Shown: one piece after another, positions 28,571 to 37,717 of the stretch
Position numbering within the stretch: position 1 is the first letter of the stretch
Layout: every line of letters starts with the position of its first letter
Source of the DNA: Gemmatimonadales bacterium
GTDB lineage: Bacteria > Gemmatimonadota > Gemmatimonadetes > Longimicrobiales > Gaopeijiaceae
Assembly: GCA_007695225.1 (NCBI GenBank)
Contig: REED01000069.1
Span: 1 to 57,731 of the forward strand
DNA: 57,731 bases
Direction: 5' to 3'
Made by a program: the position numbers and the translations under genes
Notes under the pieces: generated by a model
What the model saw: the letters and a program-made list of their open reading frames with translations, nothing else
Database searches by the model: none
What the model was told of the DNA's origin: nothing

Positions 28571-29797
28571 ATGGGCGAGCCTGACGACCGTCGGTGGATG
28601 GAGCGGGCGGTGGCCCTGGGGCGGCGTGGTTGGGGCCGGGTCCACCCGAATCCCATGGTGGGGTGTGTCCTGGTGCGGGACGGCGTCCTGGTGGGGGAGG
28701 GGTGGCACAGGGAATGGGGAGGTCCCCACGCCGAGGTGGAAGCCCTGGCCGCGGCAGGGGCCGCGGCGGAAGGCGCGGTGGCCTTCGTCTCCCTCGAGCC
28801 GTGTCGTCACAGGGGAAAGACCCCGCCCTGCACCCGGGCGCTCCTGGGCGCCGGGGTTCGTCGCGTCGTTTTCGGTGCCCTGGATCCGGGCATCCGCTCC
28901 GGCGGAGGGGCCGAGGAGCTTCGAGCCGCGGGGGTGGAGGTCGTGGGCCCCCTACTCAGCCCCGCAGAAGCCCGTCGCGAGAACCCGGCCTTCTTCCATC
29001 ATCTGCCGGATCGGCCCTGGACGGTGCTGAAGCTGGCTCTCTCGCTGGACGGGAGGATTTCCCCGGCGCAGGGGGAGCGGGCCCAGCTCACCGGACCCGA
29101 GGCCATGGAGGCGGTGCACCATCTCCGCGCAGGTGTGGATGGGATCCTGGTCGGGACAGGGACCGCAGCGGTGGACGATCCCCTCCTCACGGCGCGCGGT
29201 GCCCTCGTGCCCCGGGTCCCTCCGGTCCGGATCATCCTGGACCTGAAGGGGCGTCTGGGTCCCGGGCTCCGGCTCCTCCAGGGGGGAGGTCCCCCGGTCT
29301 GGATCCTCACCGGTCCCAGGAGCCCGCTGGAGTGGCGGGAGCGCATGGAGAGCGCCGGGGCCCGAATCCTCGACGTGGACGGGAGTGGAGTGGAAGAAGA
29401 TCCGTCGCCCCGGGATCTTCTGCGTCGTCTCCGGGGGGAGGGGATCGGAGCCCTCCTCTGCGAGGGAGGCGGGCGTTGGGGCTCGGCGCTGGTGGGTGCC
29501 GGAGCCGTGGACAGGCTTGTCCACGTCATCGCGCCTCGCTTCCTTGGCCCACAGGGGGTCCCGGGTTACCCGATGGGAGGGGAAGGCACCGGCACCCCGG
29601 CCCCCGCTGATCTCTGGGTCCCTGGCCCGATGCGCCGCCTGGGAGCGGACATCTGGATGGAATGGGATCGGCCGTGGGATGGGACCAGGGCTTCGAGTTG
29701 GTATGGGACCGGGGAACGGAAATGGGATGGAAGGGGCGGGCGGACCGTGCCGCAGGAATCGGGTAGTCCCCCGCACCGCGCTCTCGAGGAGGGGTGA
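28571..29797 (+). CDS. ribD: Bifunctional riboflavin deaminase/reductase
   Basis: RibD carries out the deamination and sugar reduction steps of riboflavin synthesis. The 408-residue protein has the deaminase zinc motif (PHAEVEAL, EPCRHRGKTPPC, about 50-90) and the reductase domain from about 155 (LKLALSLDGRIS, ILVGTGTAAVDDPLLTAR, ALLCEGGG). The last 50 residues are a Trp/Gly/Arg-rich tail outside the family. It begins five bases after the preceding gene and ends in a TGATG overlap with ribE, opening the rib operon. No FMN riboswitch is seen upstream. Confidence 0.93.
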   Translation: MGEPDDRRWMERAVALGRRGWGRVHPNPMVGCVLVRDGVLVGEGWHREWGGPHAEVEALAAAGAAAEGAVAFVSLEPCRHRGKTPPCTRALLGAGVRRVVFGALDPGIRSGGGAEELRAAGVEVVGPLLSPAEARRENPAFFHHLPDRPWTVLKLALSLDGRISPAQGERAQLTGPEAMEAVHHLRAGVDGILVGTGTAAVDDPLLTARGALVPRVPPVRIILDLKGRLGPGLRLLQGGGPPVWILTGPRSPLEWRERMESAGARILDVDGSGVEEDPSPRDLLRRLRGEGIGALLCEGGGRWGSALVGAGAVDRLVHVIAPRFLGPQGVPGYPMGGEGTGTPAPADLWVPGPMRRLGADIWMEWDRPWDGTRASSWYGTGERKWDGRGGRTVPQESGSPPHRALEEG

Positions 29798-30477
29798 TGT
29801 TCACGGGAATCGTGGAAGCCATGGGAACCGTGGTGGGGCTGGAGGAGGGAAGCTCCACCCGGCGCATGGTGGTTGAGGTTGGGTCGGGCTTTCTGGACGG
29901 CGTCGTTCCCGGCGCGTCCATCGCCGTGGATGGCGCCTGCCTGACCCCTACACGGGTGGAGGAGGGCCGGTTCACCGTGGAGGCCATCGGCACGACCCTC
30001 TCCCGGACCATCGCCGGGGGGTATGGCAGGGGAACCCGGGTGAATCTGGAAAGGGCCCTGGCCCTGGGCGGTCGTCTGGATGGGCATCTGGTTCAGGGTC
30101 ATGTAGATGGCATCGGCCACCTCATATCTGTTCGAGAGGATGGGGAGTTCTGGCGACTGGTCTTCCATGTCCCTCGCGACATCTGGGGACTCACCCTCCT
30201 CCACGGGTCCATCGCGCTGAATGGGGTGAGCCTCACGGTGAACGCCCTGGGCTCCACATCGGAGCTGGAGGTGGGGATCATTCCCCACACCTGGACCCAC
30301 ACCAACCTCTCCCACCTCTCTCCGGGGGATGCGGTAAACGTGGAAGGGGACCTGATCGGAAAGTACGTGGGTAGACTTCTGGCCCAGGGCTTGCCCCCGG
30401 GCCGGTTCCCCCCGGTGGATGGAAGGGGAGGCACCCAAGACGGCCAGGAGGCCGGCGCCTCGCACGACGACGCTTGA
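29797..30477 (+). CDS. ribE: Riboflavin synthase, alpha chain
   Basis: The enzyme dismutates two lumazines to riboflavin. The 226-residue protein consists of two lumazine-binding repeats: MFTGIVEAMGTVVGLE at the N-terminus, VDGACLT, then GGRLDGHLVQGHVDG opening the second repeat and SIALNGVSLTVN within it. ATG at 29797 shares a base with the ribD stop. The tail after GKYVGRLLA is disordered and Gly/Asp-rich. Confidence 0.94.
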   Translation: MFTGIVEAMGTVVGLEEGSSTRRMVVEVGSGFLDGVVPGASIAVDGACLTPTRVEEGRFTVEAIGTTLSRTIAGGYGRGTRVNLERALALGGRLDGHLVQGHVDGIGHLISVREDGEFWRLVFHVPRDIWGLTLLHGSIALNGVSLTVNALGSTSELEVGIIPHTWTHTNLSHLSPGDAVNVEGDLIGKYVGRLLAQGLPPGRFPPVDGRGGTQDGQEAGASHDDA

Positions 30478-30522
30478 CGGGAGAAGGCCGGAATCTCCAG
30501 GCCCTCCCACTGAGGAGCAGAA

Positions 30523-31722
30523 ATGTCCTTCGACCCGGTCGAAGACGCGATACAGGACATCCGCGACGGTAAGATGATCATCGTGGCGGATGACGAGGAC
30601 CGCGAGAACGAGGGAGACCTGGTCTGCGCAGCCTCCGCTATCACCCCAGATCTGGTCAATTTCATGGCCATCCACGGCCGGGGGCTGATCTGTGTCACCC
30701 TGACGCCGGAACGGGCTGATGCGCTGGACCTGAAGCCCATGACGGATCAGAACACCGACCCCCACGGCACGGCATTCACCGTTTCGGTGGACGGGCATGA
30801 ACGCTTCGGGGTGACCACCGGGATCAGTACCCAGGACCGGGCCACCACCATTCGCCTCCTGGCGGAGGAGACCACGCGGCCCGGGGACCTCCGTCGGCCG
30901 GGCCACATCTTCCCGCTTCGGGCCGTTCCCGGGGGGGTCCTCCGTCGCGTGGGGCAGACCGAGGCGAGTGTGGATCTGGCCCGACTGGCCGGTCTTCCCC
31001 CGGTGGGAGTGATCTGCGAGATCCTGGATGCCGACGGGTCCATGGCCCGTCGACCCCAGTTGGAGACCTTCGCCCGGGAGCACGACCTCAAGTTCATCAC
31101 CGTGGCACAGCTCGTGGCGTACCGCCTCCCCAGGGAGCGGTTGGTTCGGAGGGTGGCCACGGTCCAGCTTCCCACGCCCCAGGGGGAATTCCAGCTCATC
31201 GGATATGAGAACACCCTGGACGATCGGGAGCATGTGGCCCTCGTCCGGGGCGAAGTGAGTGGCAAGGAGGACGTGCTGGTCCGCATGCATTCCGAGTGCC
31301 TGACCGGAGACGTCTTCCAGTCCATGCGGTGTGACTGCGGGGAACAGCTTTCCGCCGCCATGGCCCGGATCCAGGAAGAAGGGCAGGGGGTCGTGGTGTA
31401 TCTTCGCCAGGAGGGCCGGGGGATCGGGCTCCACAACAAGCTCCGGGCGTACGAGCTTCAGGACCGGGGTCAGGACACGGTAGAGGCGAATCTGGCCCTC
31501 GGATTCAAACCAGATCTGCGGGATTACGGGATCGGGGCCCAGATCCTCCTGGACCTGGGGCTGCGCCGGATCCGCATCCTCACCAACAATCCCAAGAAGA
31601 TCGTGGGCCTGGAGGGGTATGGCCTGGAGGTCTCCGGACGCGAACCCCTCAGCGTGGAGCCCGGCGCCCACAACGCACAGTACCTGGAGACCAAGCGGCA
31701 GAAGCTGGGCCACCTCTCCTGA
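30523..31722 (+). CDS. ribBA: DHBP synthase / GTP cyclohydrolase II
   Basis: This 399-residue fusion supplies both precursors of riboflavin. The N-terminal half makes dihydroxybutanone phosphate from ribulose 5-phosphate (DDEDRENEGDLVCAA; HIFPLRAVPGGVLRRVGQTEA in part). The C-terminal half opens GTP, with the zinc cysteines in CLTGDVFQSMRCDCGEQL and the YLRQEGRGIGLHNKL motif. Both active sites look intact. GAGGAG lies a few bases before the ATG. Confidence 0.95.
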   Translation: MSFDPVEDAIQDIRDGKMIIVADDEDRENEGDLVCAASAITPDLVNFMAIHGRGLICVTLTPERADALDLKPMTDQNTDPHGTAFTVSVDGHERFGVTTGISTQDRATTIRLLAEETTRPGDLRRPGHIFPLRAVPGGVLRRVGQTEASVDLARLAGLPPVGVICEILDADGSMARRPQLETFAREHDLKFITVAQLVAYRLPRERLVRRVATVQLPTPQGEFQLIGYENTLDDREHVALVRGEVSGKEDVLVRMHSECLTGDVFQSMRCDCGEQLSAAMARIQEEGQGVVVYLRQEGRGIGLHNKLRAYELQDRGQDTVEANLALGFKPDLRDYGIGAQILLDLGLRRIRILTNNPKKIVGLEGYGLEVSGREPLSVEPGAHNAQYLETKRQKLGHLS

Positions 31723-31743
31723 GCGGGTGTATGTATACCCGCT
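31722..31743 (+). other. Small hairpin after ribBA
   Basis: AGCGGGT (31722-31728) and ACCCGCT (31737-31743) form a 7-bp stem that begins in the last base of the ribBA stop codon. It may slow polymerase or protect the upstream message. No T-run follows, so it is unlikely to stop transcription into ribH. Confidence 0.4.
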
Positions 31744-31781
31744 GAGTCCCCATTCGAATTCCAGTTTCCAGAGGTTCTTTC

Positions 31782-32255
31782 ATGAAGAAGGTTGAGGAGA
31801 TCAGCGGGGCCCTCGGCGGAGAGGGGCTGCGGTTCGCCCTGGTGGTGGCCCGCTTCAACGACCTGATCACCGAGCGTCTCCTGGACGGTGCGGTGGACGC
31901 CCTGGTCCGCCACGGGGTCGAGGTGTCCAATCTCCAGGTGATCCGCGTCCCCGGAGCATGGGAGCTCCCGGGGGCCACGGCCCAGGTGTTGGCGCGGGGT
32001 GGGGTGGACGGGGTCGTGACGTTGGGGTGCGTGATCCGCGGGGATACGCCCCACTTCGAGTACGTGGCGGGGGAAGCTGCCAGCGGCCTCGGTGCCCTTG
32101 CCCGGAGTTCCCCTGTCCCCGTGATCTTCGGGGTGCTTACCACCGACACCCTGGACCAGGCGCTGGAACGGGCCGGCTCCAAGGCCGGCAACAAGGGGTG
32201 GGAAGCGGCCATGTCGGCGCTGGAGATGGCGAACCTCTACCGGGAACTCCAGTGA
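31782..32255 (+). CDS. ribH: 6,7-dimethyl-8-ribityllumazine synthase
   Basis: RibH condenses dihydroxybutanone phosphate with the ribitylamino-pyrimidine to give lumazine, usually as an icosahedral shell. The 157-residue protein has the family blocks VVARFNDLITERLLDGA, RVPGAWELPGATAQVL, LGCVIRGDTPHFEYVAGEA (in part) and VIFGVLTTDTLDQALERAG. The catalytic histidine is in the TPHFEYV block. Its stop overlaps the nusB GTG start. Confidence 0.95.
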   Translation: MKKVEEISGALGGEGLRFALVVARFNDLITERLLDGAVDALVRHGVEVSNLQVIRVPGAWELPGATAQVLARGGVDGVVTLGCVIRGDTPHFEYVAGEAASGLGALARSSPVPVIFGVLTTDTLDQALERAGSKAGNKGWEAAMSALEMANLYRELQ

Positions 32256-32710
32256 CGGCGGATTCCACGGTCGGTTTGAGCCGAAGGGAGCGCATCGACC
32301 GGACCCGGTCCCGAGGATGGGCCCTCCAGGTTCTTTATCGGTGGGAGGCGGGGGGAGGCGAAACCGATCTCCTGGAGGTCCTGAACGAGGTGGAGCGGAC
32401 GCGGCGCATCGCGCCCCGGAGGCGCCCCTGGGTGAAAGCCATCCTCCGTACCATCCAGGAGCATCGCGACGAATTGGACCTCGCCCTCTCCTCCGTTACC
32501 CGGAACTGGAGGCTGGATCGCCTCTCGCGCATCGATCGGGCCGTGCTCCGCATCGGTGCGGCTGAACTCCTGCACCTGGAGGAAGTCCCGCCCCGGGTGG
32601 CCATCCAGGAGGCCGTGCGCCTTGCGGAGAGCTACGGTGGGAATGATTCGGCCCGCTTCGTCAATGGCGTGCTGGACGCCCTCTACCACGCGCCTCGCCC
32701 CGACGCATGA
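32252..32710 (+). CDS. nusB: Transcription antitermination factor NusB
   Basis: NusB binds boxA RNA with NusE to support rRNA antitermination. The 152-residue helical protein shows SRGWALQVLYRWE, the basic RRRPWVKAI, and the C-terminal LSRIDRAVLRIGAAELL and NDSARFVNGVLDAL blocks. Start is GTG at 32252, overlapping the ribH stop; the ribH-nusB pairing is common in bacteria. Confidence 0.92.
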   Translation: MTADSTVGLSRRERIDRTRSRGWALQVLYRWEAGGGETDLLEVLNEVERTRRIAPRRRPWVKAILRTIQEHRDELDLALSSVTRNWRLDRLSRIDRAVLRIGAAELLHLEEVPPRVAIQEAVRLAESYGGNDSARFVNGVLDALYHAPRPDA

Positions 32711-32732
32711 CCTCCCCTCTTTCCCGTCAGGC

Positions 32733-33866
32733 GTGACGGGCTCCCCCCCGGGCCCCCGCCTCCTGATCCTGAACTGGCAGGACCGGGAGAACCCCCAGGC
32801 CGGGGGAGCTGAGGCCCATCTCCACGAGGTCTTCGGGCGCCTGACGGGGATGGGGTGGGATGTGGTGGCGGTCACCTCGGGTTGGCCCGGGGCCGCCCCC
32901 CGGGCGGAGCTGGACGGCATCCGGATCCACCGTGTGGGTTCCCGTTACTCGTATCCCTTCCGCCTCGCCCCCTACGTGCGGAAGGAACTGGGGCATCTCC
33001 GGTTCGATCTGGTGGTGGAGGATCTGAACAAAGCCCCGGTGTTCGCCCCGGCCTGGGCTCCTGCCCCCACCCTCCTGCTGGTCCATCACCTCTTCGGGCC
33101 CACCGCCTTCCAGGAGGCCTCCCTCCCCCTGGCATTGGTGACCTGGCTCCTTGAGCGCCCCATCCCCCGGGCGTATCGGGGTCTCCCGGTGATTGCCGTA
33201 TCCGAAAGCACCCGCCAGGACCTCATCCGCCGAGGGGTGGAGAGTCCCCGGATCCAGGTGATTCCCAACGGCATCGACCTGGAGCATTTCACCCCGGGAG
33301 GGGAGGAGAACCGCTTTTCCGAGCCCACGCTCCTCTACCTGGGACGCCTGAAGCGCTATAAACGCGTGGATCTGGTGCTGGCCGCGACGGCGGAGCTGCG
33401 CAGGCAGGGCGTCCCCGTCCGCCTCCTCGTGGCGGGTCGGGGAGATCACCGGGAGGCGTTGGAGCGGGAGGCCGACCGTCTGGGGCTCTCAGATGGGGGG
33501 GCCGAGTTCCTGGGGTTTGTTTCCGAGGAGAAGAAGCTGCAGCTTTTACGGAGGGCCTGGGTACATCTACTCACTTCTCCCAACGAGGGGTGGGGGATCG
33601 CCAACCTGGAAGCGGCAGCATGTGGGACACCCACGGTGGCCAGCGATGCACCGGGGCTCAGGGACTCGGTTCGCCACGGCGAAACGGGCTTTCTGGTTCC
33701 TCATGGCGATGTGGTGGCGTTGGCTCGTCGCACCGGCGAACTGCTCAGCGACCATGACCTCCGACAGACCCAGGGCCACGCGGCCCGACGGTTCTCCGAG
33801 GGGTTCTCCTGGGATGCGTCGGCGAGTGCCATGGATCGGGCCCTTCGGGAACGGTTGGTGCGCTGA
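32733..33866 (+). CDS. GT4-family glycosyltransferase
   Basis: The 377-residue protein has two Rossmann domains of GT-B type. The N-terminal one contains NPQAGGAEAHLHEV, a typical donor loop with GGAE; the C-terminal one has IPNGIDLEHF, LLYLGRLKRYKRVDLVL and SPNEGWGIANLEAAACGTPTVAS with the retaining-enzyme E-x7-E pattern. It probably adds a sugar from a nucleotide donor to a lipid or polysaccharide. The ATG at 32707 opens a 9-codon dead end, so GTG at 32733 is taken. It is the only glycan gene here. Confidence 0.87.
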   Translation: MTGSPPGPRLLILNWQDRENPQAGGAEAHLHEVFGRLTGMGWDVVAVTSGWPGAAPRAELDGIRIHRVGSRYSYPFRLAPYVRKELGHLRFDLVVEDLNKAPVFAPAWAPAPTLLLVHHLFGPTAFQEASLPLALVTWLLERPIPRAYRGLPVIAVSESTRQDLIRRGVESPRIQVIPNGIDLEHFTPGGEENRFSEPTLLYLGRLKRYKRVDLVLAATAELRRQGVPVRLLVAGRGDHREALEREADRLGLSDGGAEFLGFVSEEKKLQLLRRAWVHLLTSPNEGWGIANLEAAACGTPTVASDAPGLRDSVRHGETGFLVPHGDVVALARRTGELLSDHDLRQTQGHAARRFSEGFSWDASASAMDRALRERLVR

Positions 33867-33937
33867 GTCCTCTCGCCTTAACTTCTCGACTCACCCCTGG
33901 GTCGGCCCTTTTCAGAGCACCCAATTCAGGAGGCTCC

Positions 33938-34267
33938 ATGCGTATCCAGATCGTCGCCCGCCACTGCCGTATTCCCGATTCGGTTCGACTCCGAGCCGAA
34001 GAGCAGGTGAGGAAGCTCTCCCGTTTCGATGGATCCCTCTCCTCCGCAGAGGTGATATTCGAGGAGGAGAAGCATCGGAAGCGAGTGGAGGGAATCCTTT
34101 CAGTGGATGGGGAGGAGCCGGCGGTGGCCCATGCCGAAGGCGACGATTTCCGGGGGTCGCTGGATCGCACCATGGGCCGGTTGGAGAAGATTCTCCGGCG
34201 CCGGAAAGACCAGCGCAACGACCATCAGCGTCCGAAGCTTTCCGAAGCGGTGAACCGAAGCGCGTGA
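33938..34267 (+). CDS. hpf: Ribosome hibernation promoting factor, short form
   Basis: The 109-residue protein matches the RaiA/HPF fold: MRIQIVARHCRIPDSVRLRAEEQV, a central beta region with FEEEKHRKRVEGIL, and DLxRxxGRLEKILRRRKD-like helix. It binds the 30S decoding region and inactivates ribosomes in slow growth. It lacks the C-terminal dimerisation domain of long HPF, so 100S formation would need another factor. AGGAGG is 6 bases before the ATG. The stop overlaps hprK, tying hibernation control to the PTS operon. Confidence 0.88.
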   Translation: MRIQIVARHCRIPDSVRLRAEEQVRKLSRFDGSLSSAEVIFEEEKHRKRVEGILSVDGEEPAVAHAEGDDFRGSLDRTMGRLEKILRRRKDQRNDHQRPKLSEAVNRSA

Positions 34268-35226
34268 ATCCATCCATCCGTATCGAAGAACTCTTCCGTG
34301 CAAAGCGGGAGGCCCTCGGCCTCGAACTCCTGACGCCGGGGGTTTCCCTTGCCCGGGAATGCCAGGATCCAGATATCTCCAGTCCGGGGCTGGCTCTCTC
34401 CGGGTACGTTGGGCGGTTCCCCGACGGGCGGATGCAGGTATTTGGAGAGACGGAGATGAGCTACCTCGCCTCTCTGGACCCGGAGGACCGGGCGGCTCGG
34501 CTGGATACCTTCTTCCGACAATCCTTCCCGGCCGCTTTCGTCACCAAGGCGCAGGATGTCCCTGAAGACCTCCTGGTGCAGGCTCGCGAGAACAGCGTTC
34601 CCGTATTTCGTAGCCCATTGTCCACCAAGGACTTCTTTCGCCGGATCAAACCCTATCTCGAGGTGGTCCTGGCGCCGGCCACCACGGTGCATGGTTCCCT
34701 GGCGGACGTGTACGGGGTGGGCCTCCTGTTCGTGGGGCGGAGTGGCATCGGGAAGAGCGAGTGCGTCCTGGACCTGGTGGAGCGAGGGCACCGATTGGTG
34801 GCCGATGACCTGGTCCTGGTGAGCCGGCGGGGGAATGATGTCGTCATCGGAAAGGGGCATGAGCTTCAGCGGCATCACATGGAGATCCGGGGAGTGGGGA
34901 TCATTGACATCCAGGCCCTCTTCGGGATCCGGGCCACCCGTCAGCAGAAGCGCCTGGAGGTGGTGGTACAGCTCGAGGAATGGGACGATGCCCACGGGTA
35001 CGACCGGACCGGGCTGGATCGGGATGAGACCGAGATCCTGGGGGTCCGTCTCCCCAAGGTGACCATCCCGCTGAACCCGGGGAAGAACATCACCGTCATC
35101 AGTGAGGTGGTGGCCATGAATCACCTCCTCAAGTATTCAGGGGTGGATTCGGCGGTGGAGTTTGACCGGCGACTGAAGGGGGCCCTTCTACCCGTACGGG
35201 AGTATCTGGAAGAGGATTATGAGTGA
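34264..35226 (+). CDS. hprK: HPr kinase/phosphorylase
   Basis: HprK phosphorylates or dephosphorylates the regulatory serine of HPr according to energy state. The 320-residue protein has the N-terminal domain (about 1-135), the Walker A loop GRSGIGKS (158-165), RGHRLVADDLV with the catalytic aspartate segment, and the signature IPLNPGKNITVISEVVAMN. GTG at 34264 overlaps the hpf stop; the next gene starts 8 bases before its end. The target serine in the HPr of this cluster is conserved (Ser56), so the pair should work together. Confidence 0.94.
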   Translation: MNPSIRIEELFRAKREALGLELLTPGVSLARECQDPDISSPGLALSGYVGRFPDGRMQVFGETEMSYLASLDPEDRAARLDTFFRQSFPAAFVTKAQDVPEDLLVQARENSVPVFRSPLSTKDFFRRIKPYLEVVLAPATTVHGSLADVYGVGLLFVGRSGIGKSECVLDLVERGHRLVADDLVLVSRRGNDVVIGKGHELQRHHMEIRGVGIIDIQALFGIRATRQQKRLEVVVQLEEWDDAHGYDRTGLDRDETEILGVRLPKVTIPLNPGKNITVISEVVAMNHLLKYSGVDSAVEFDRRLKGALLPVREYLEEDYE

Positions 35227-35713
35227 CGAGAGTCAGGCGCTGGATCCAGGAGAGGAGCCTTCTTCAGAGCCATCCTCAGAGCCATCCTCAGAGCCATCCT
35301 CCGAGGTCCGGGGAATTGTCCTGACCCACGGGACCATGTGTCACGGGATGGTGGATGCGGTTCGGAAGATCACCGGAGCGGGGGATGAGGTGCTCCTGGC
35401 GATTTCCAATGAGGGATTGGGCCCAGAGGCCCTTCTCCGGATGGTCACGGAGGTGGTGGGCGAGGGGCCGGTGATCATCTTCACCGACCTGCAGACCGGG
35501 AGCTGTGCGCTGGCGGCCCGATTCGCCTGCAGGGATCCCGGGACCCGAACCGTGGTATTCGGCGCCAACCTCCCCATGCTCCTGGACTTCGTCTTCCAGC
35601 GCCACCTCCCCCTGGAGGAGCTGGTGGAGCGCCTGGTGGAGCGGGGGAAGACCGGAATTCGAGCCCTGGAACGGAACAATCCTGATGCCCATCGCACTGC
35701 TCCGGGTGGATGA
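35219..35713 (+). CDS. PTS EIIA, mannose family
   Basis: The 164-residue protein is a mannose/sorbose-family EIIA that takes phosphate from HPr. The phosphorylatable histidine is His37 in VLTHGTMCHGM; later blocks GPVIIFTDLQTGSCALAAR and VVFGANLPMLL are family-like. The first 30 residues are an unusual acidic SSEP repeat made by 12-bp tandem units (35264-35299). It starts inside hprK (8-base overlap) and overlaps EIIB by 29 bases, so translation is strongly coupled. Confidence 0.88.
   Translation: MSDESQALDPGEEPSSEPSSEPSSEPSSEVRGIVLTHGTMCHGMVDAVRKITGAGDEVLLAISNEGLGPEALLRMVTEVVGEGPVIIFTDLQTGSCALAARFACRDPGTRTVVFGANLPMLLDFVFQRHLPLEELVERLVERGKTGIRALERNNPDAHRTAPGG
35264..35299 (+). repeat. Three tandem 12-bp units in the EIIA N-terminus
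   Basis: TCAGAGCCATCC is repeated exactly at 35264, 35276 and 35288, and a partial fourth unit follows. It encodes an SSEP tetrapeptide repeat ahead of the EIIA fold. Confidence 0.9.
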
Positions 35714-36164
35714 GCGCCTGATCCATGGTCAGGTGACGGTAGGCTGGGGGGGGCGACTCCACCCCACCCATTACGTGGTTGTGGATGACCGGATCCGGGA
35801 GAGCTCCTGGGAACAGGACCTCCACCGCCTTGGCGCGCCCCCTGAGGCCTCCACCGACTTCGCCTCGGTTGCAGAGGCCCGGGACCGCCTCCAGGAATGG
35901 GAAGGGTCATCGGAGGTCACCATCCTGCTGACCCGGGACCTGCAGACCATGCTGGAACTCGCCCGAGGGGGGCTTCTCCGGGGAAGGGGTGTGAATCTCG
36001 GGGGAATCCACCATTCTCCGGGACGGCGAAAGGTTCTTCCGTATCTCTTCCTGGACGCTGCCGACGAGGAGCGGATCACCGCCCTCCTGGCCGAGGGGGT
36101 CGAGGTCACGGCCCAGGACCTTCCTGGCTCACCGGGTACCGAAGGGGATCGCCTCCTCCGATGA
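35685..36164 (+). CDS. PTS EIIB, mannose/sorbose family
   Basis: The 159-residue protein is a mannose-family EIIB. The N-terminal motif LLRVDERLIHGQV holds the phosphate-accepting histidine (His14), and DRIRESSWEQDL, VNLGGIHHSPGRRK and ALLAEGVEVTAQDLP match the family. It passes phosphate from EIIA to the sugar carried by EIIC/EIID. ATG at 35685 lies inside the EIIA gene. EIIC follows 7 bases after its stop. Confidence 0.9.
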   Translation: MPIALLRVDERLIHGQVTVGWGGRLHPTHYVVVDDRIRESSWEQDLHRLGAPPEASTDFASVAEARDRLQEWEGSSEVTILLTRDLQTMLELARGGLLRGRGVNLGGIHHSPGRRKVLPYLFLDAADEERITALLAEGVEVTAQDLPGSPGTEGDRLLR

Positions 36165-36171
36165 CCCTTCC

Positions 36172-36858
36172 ATGATTGAGCCCCTATCCCTCACCCTCCT
36201 CCTCCTTCTGGGAGGGTGGGCTGCTCTGGATGGCACCGCGGCAGGGCAGTTCATGATTTCCCGTCCCCTGGTCACGGGGGTCCTGGCGGGCATCCTGCTG
36301 GGCGACCCCCTCACCGGGATCCTCACCGGGGCCATCCTGGAACTCCTCCATCTGGGGGCGCTCCCCGTGGGTGGAGCCCGCCTCCCGGAACCGGGTCCGG
36401 CCACGGTTCCGGCGGTGGCGGCGGCGGTCTTGGTGGGGGGGGGCGGAGGGTTGGCGCTGGGGCTGGCGTGGGGAGTGGTGGGGGGCTGGTTGGGAGGGGC
36501 TTCAGTGTCGGCCCACCGCCGATGGAACGAGCACCGGACCCGGGGGATCGACTCCGGAGCCTGGACCTTCCCGAGGTTGGCCCGTGTCCATTGGACGGCT
36601 CTGGCCACAGATGGTCTCCGGGGGATGGCCCTCGTGGGGGTGGGACTCGTTCTGGTGATGGCTGTTCCCGAAGGATGGGTGGAGATGGCGGCCGTGGAGC
36701 GTGACCAGGTGGTGGCGGCCGGCGTCCTGGGAGGCTGTGCCTCTCTCGGACGGCTGTGCCGGGGGTACCTGGGGGTGCGGCCCCGGAGGGGCGTACTCTT
36801 CCTCCTGGCAGGATTGGCGTCAGGGGTCCTTCTGGGCCTGCTACGAGGCGGCGGATGA
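36172..36858 (+). CDS. PTS EIIC, mannose family (compact)
   Basis: The 228-residue integral membrane protein has six or seven hydrophobic helices and the EIIC-Man features FMISRPLVTGVLAGILLGDPLTGILTGAILELLHLGALPVGGA (seen from residue 24 on). It should form the sugar channel with EIID. It is shorter than typical EIIC-Man chains (about 260 residues), missing some C-terminal sequence. Its stop overlaps the EIID ATG. Sugar specificity cannot be read. Confidence 0.85.
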   Translation: MIEPLSLTLLLLLGGWAALDGTAAGQFMISRPLVTGVLAGILLGDPLTGILTGAILELLHLGALPVGGARLPEPGPATVPAVAAAVLVGGGGGLALGLAWGVVGGWLGGASVSAHRRWNEHRTRGIDSGAWTFPRLARVHWTALATDGLRGMALVGVGLVLVMAVPEGWVEMAAVERDQVVAAGVLGGCASLGRLCRGYLGVRPRRGVLFLLAGLASGVLLGLLRGGG

Positions 36859-37574
36859 CGGCGGGTCGCCTCTTCCTCCGTTCCTTTCTCATCCAGGCGT
36901 CCTGGAATCCCCGAGATCTGCTGGGAACGGGAGTCGCCTGGGCCCTGGGTCCCCTTCTCCGGGATCGTTCGCCGGAGCGGGAGGGGGCCGCCATGGCTCG
37001 CTTCAGCGAACCGTTCAACGCCCACCCCTTCCTGGCGGGGCTGGCCCTGGGGGCGATGGTGAGGATGAAGCGGGACGGCGTGGCCGTGGAGACCCAGCGA
37101 AGGTTTCACGACGCCGTCCGGGGGCCTCTGGGGTCGCTGGGTGATGGGCTGATCTGGGCGGGATGGCTTCCCTCCAGTCTGCTGGTCGCCGGCATTGCCC
37201 TGGTCGTGGGACTTCCTCCCGTGTCCACCGCGCTGGTGTTTCTCCTCCTCTTCAATGCGGTGCATCTTCCTCTGCGCGCCTGGGGAGTCCGGACCGGGAT
37301 GGAAGCCGGGATGGGGATCGCTCCGGCCCTGAAGGCGGCCCGCCTGGCCCAGTGGGGGGAACGGAGTCGGGCGGTCGGGGTGCTCCTCATCGGTGTTCTG
37401 GGGGGACTCCTCGTGGTCCGAGGGTGGCAGAATCTGTCCGTGCCCTACCTGTGGGCTGTCGCGGGGGTGGGGGTCTTCATCCTGGGGATCTGGAAGGGCC
37501 GTGTTGTTCGACCCGGAACTCCAGGTGGACTGGCGCTCCTCTTCCTCTTCCTGCTACTCCTGTTTGCCCCGTGA
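36855..37574 (+). CDS. PTS EIID, mannose family (compact)
   Basis: The 239-residue protein begins with a soluble part typical of EIID (LFLRSFLIQASWNPRDLLGTG; FNAHPFLAGLALGAMVRM) and ends with hydrophobic helices (GVLLIGVLGGLLVV, LALLFLFLLLLFAP). It partners EIIC in the membrane. Typical EIID-Man has about 280 residues, so this one is short in its middle. ATG at 36855 overlaps the EIIC stop. A 140-base gap then precedes HPr. Confidence 0.83.
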   Translation: MTAGRLFLRSFLIQASWNPRDLLGTGVAWALGPLLRDRSPEREGAAMARFSEPFNAHPFLAGLALGAMVRMKRDGVAVETQRRFHDAVRGPLGSLGDGLIWAGWLPSSLLVAGIALVVGLPPVSTALVFLLLFNAVHLPLRAWGVRTGMEAGMGIAPALKAARLAQWGERSRAVGVLLIGVLGGLLVVRGWQNLSVPYLWAVAGVGVFILGIWKGRVVRPGTPGGLALLFLFLLLLFAP

Positions 37575-37717
37575 GGCCCCTGACTCCGGGACCCGGACGA
37601 CCCGGCAGTCCGAAGGACCCGGCGATCCGAAAAAGCCAGATGCACCATCAGGATCGCTGGAGAGACGAAATTCATACGAACCCAGAAGCGCAGGCCACCT
37701 CGCACGGGAGGGACGGA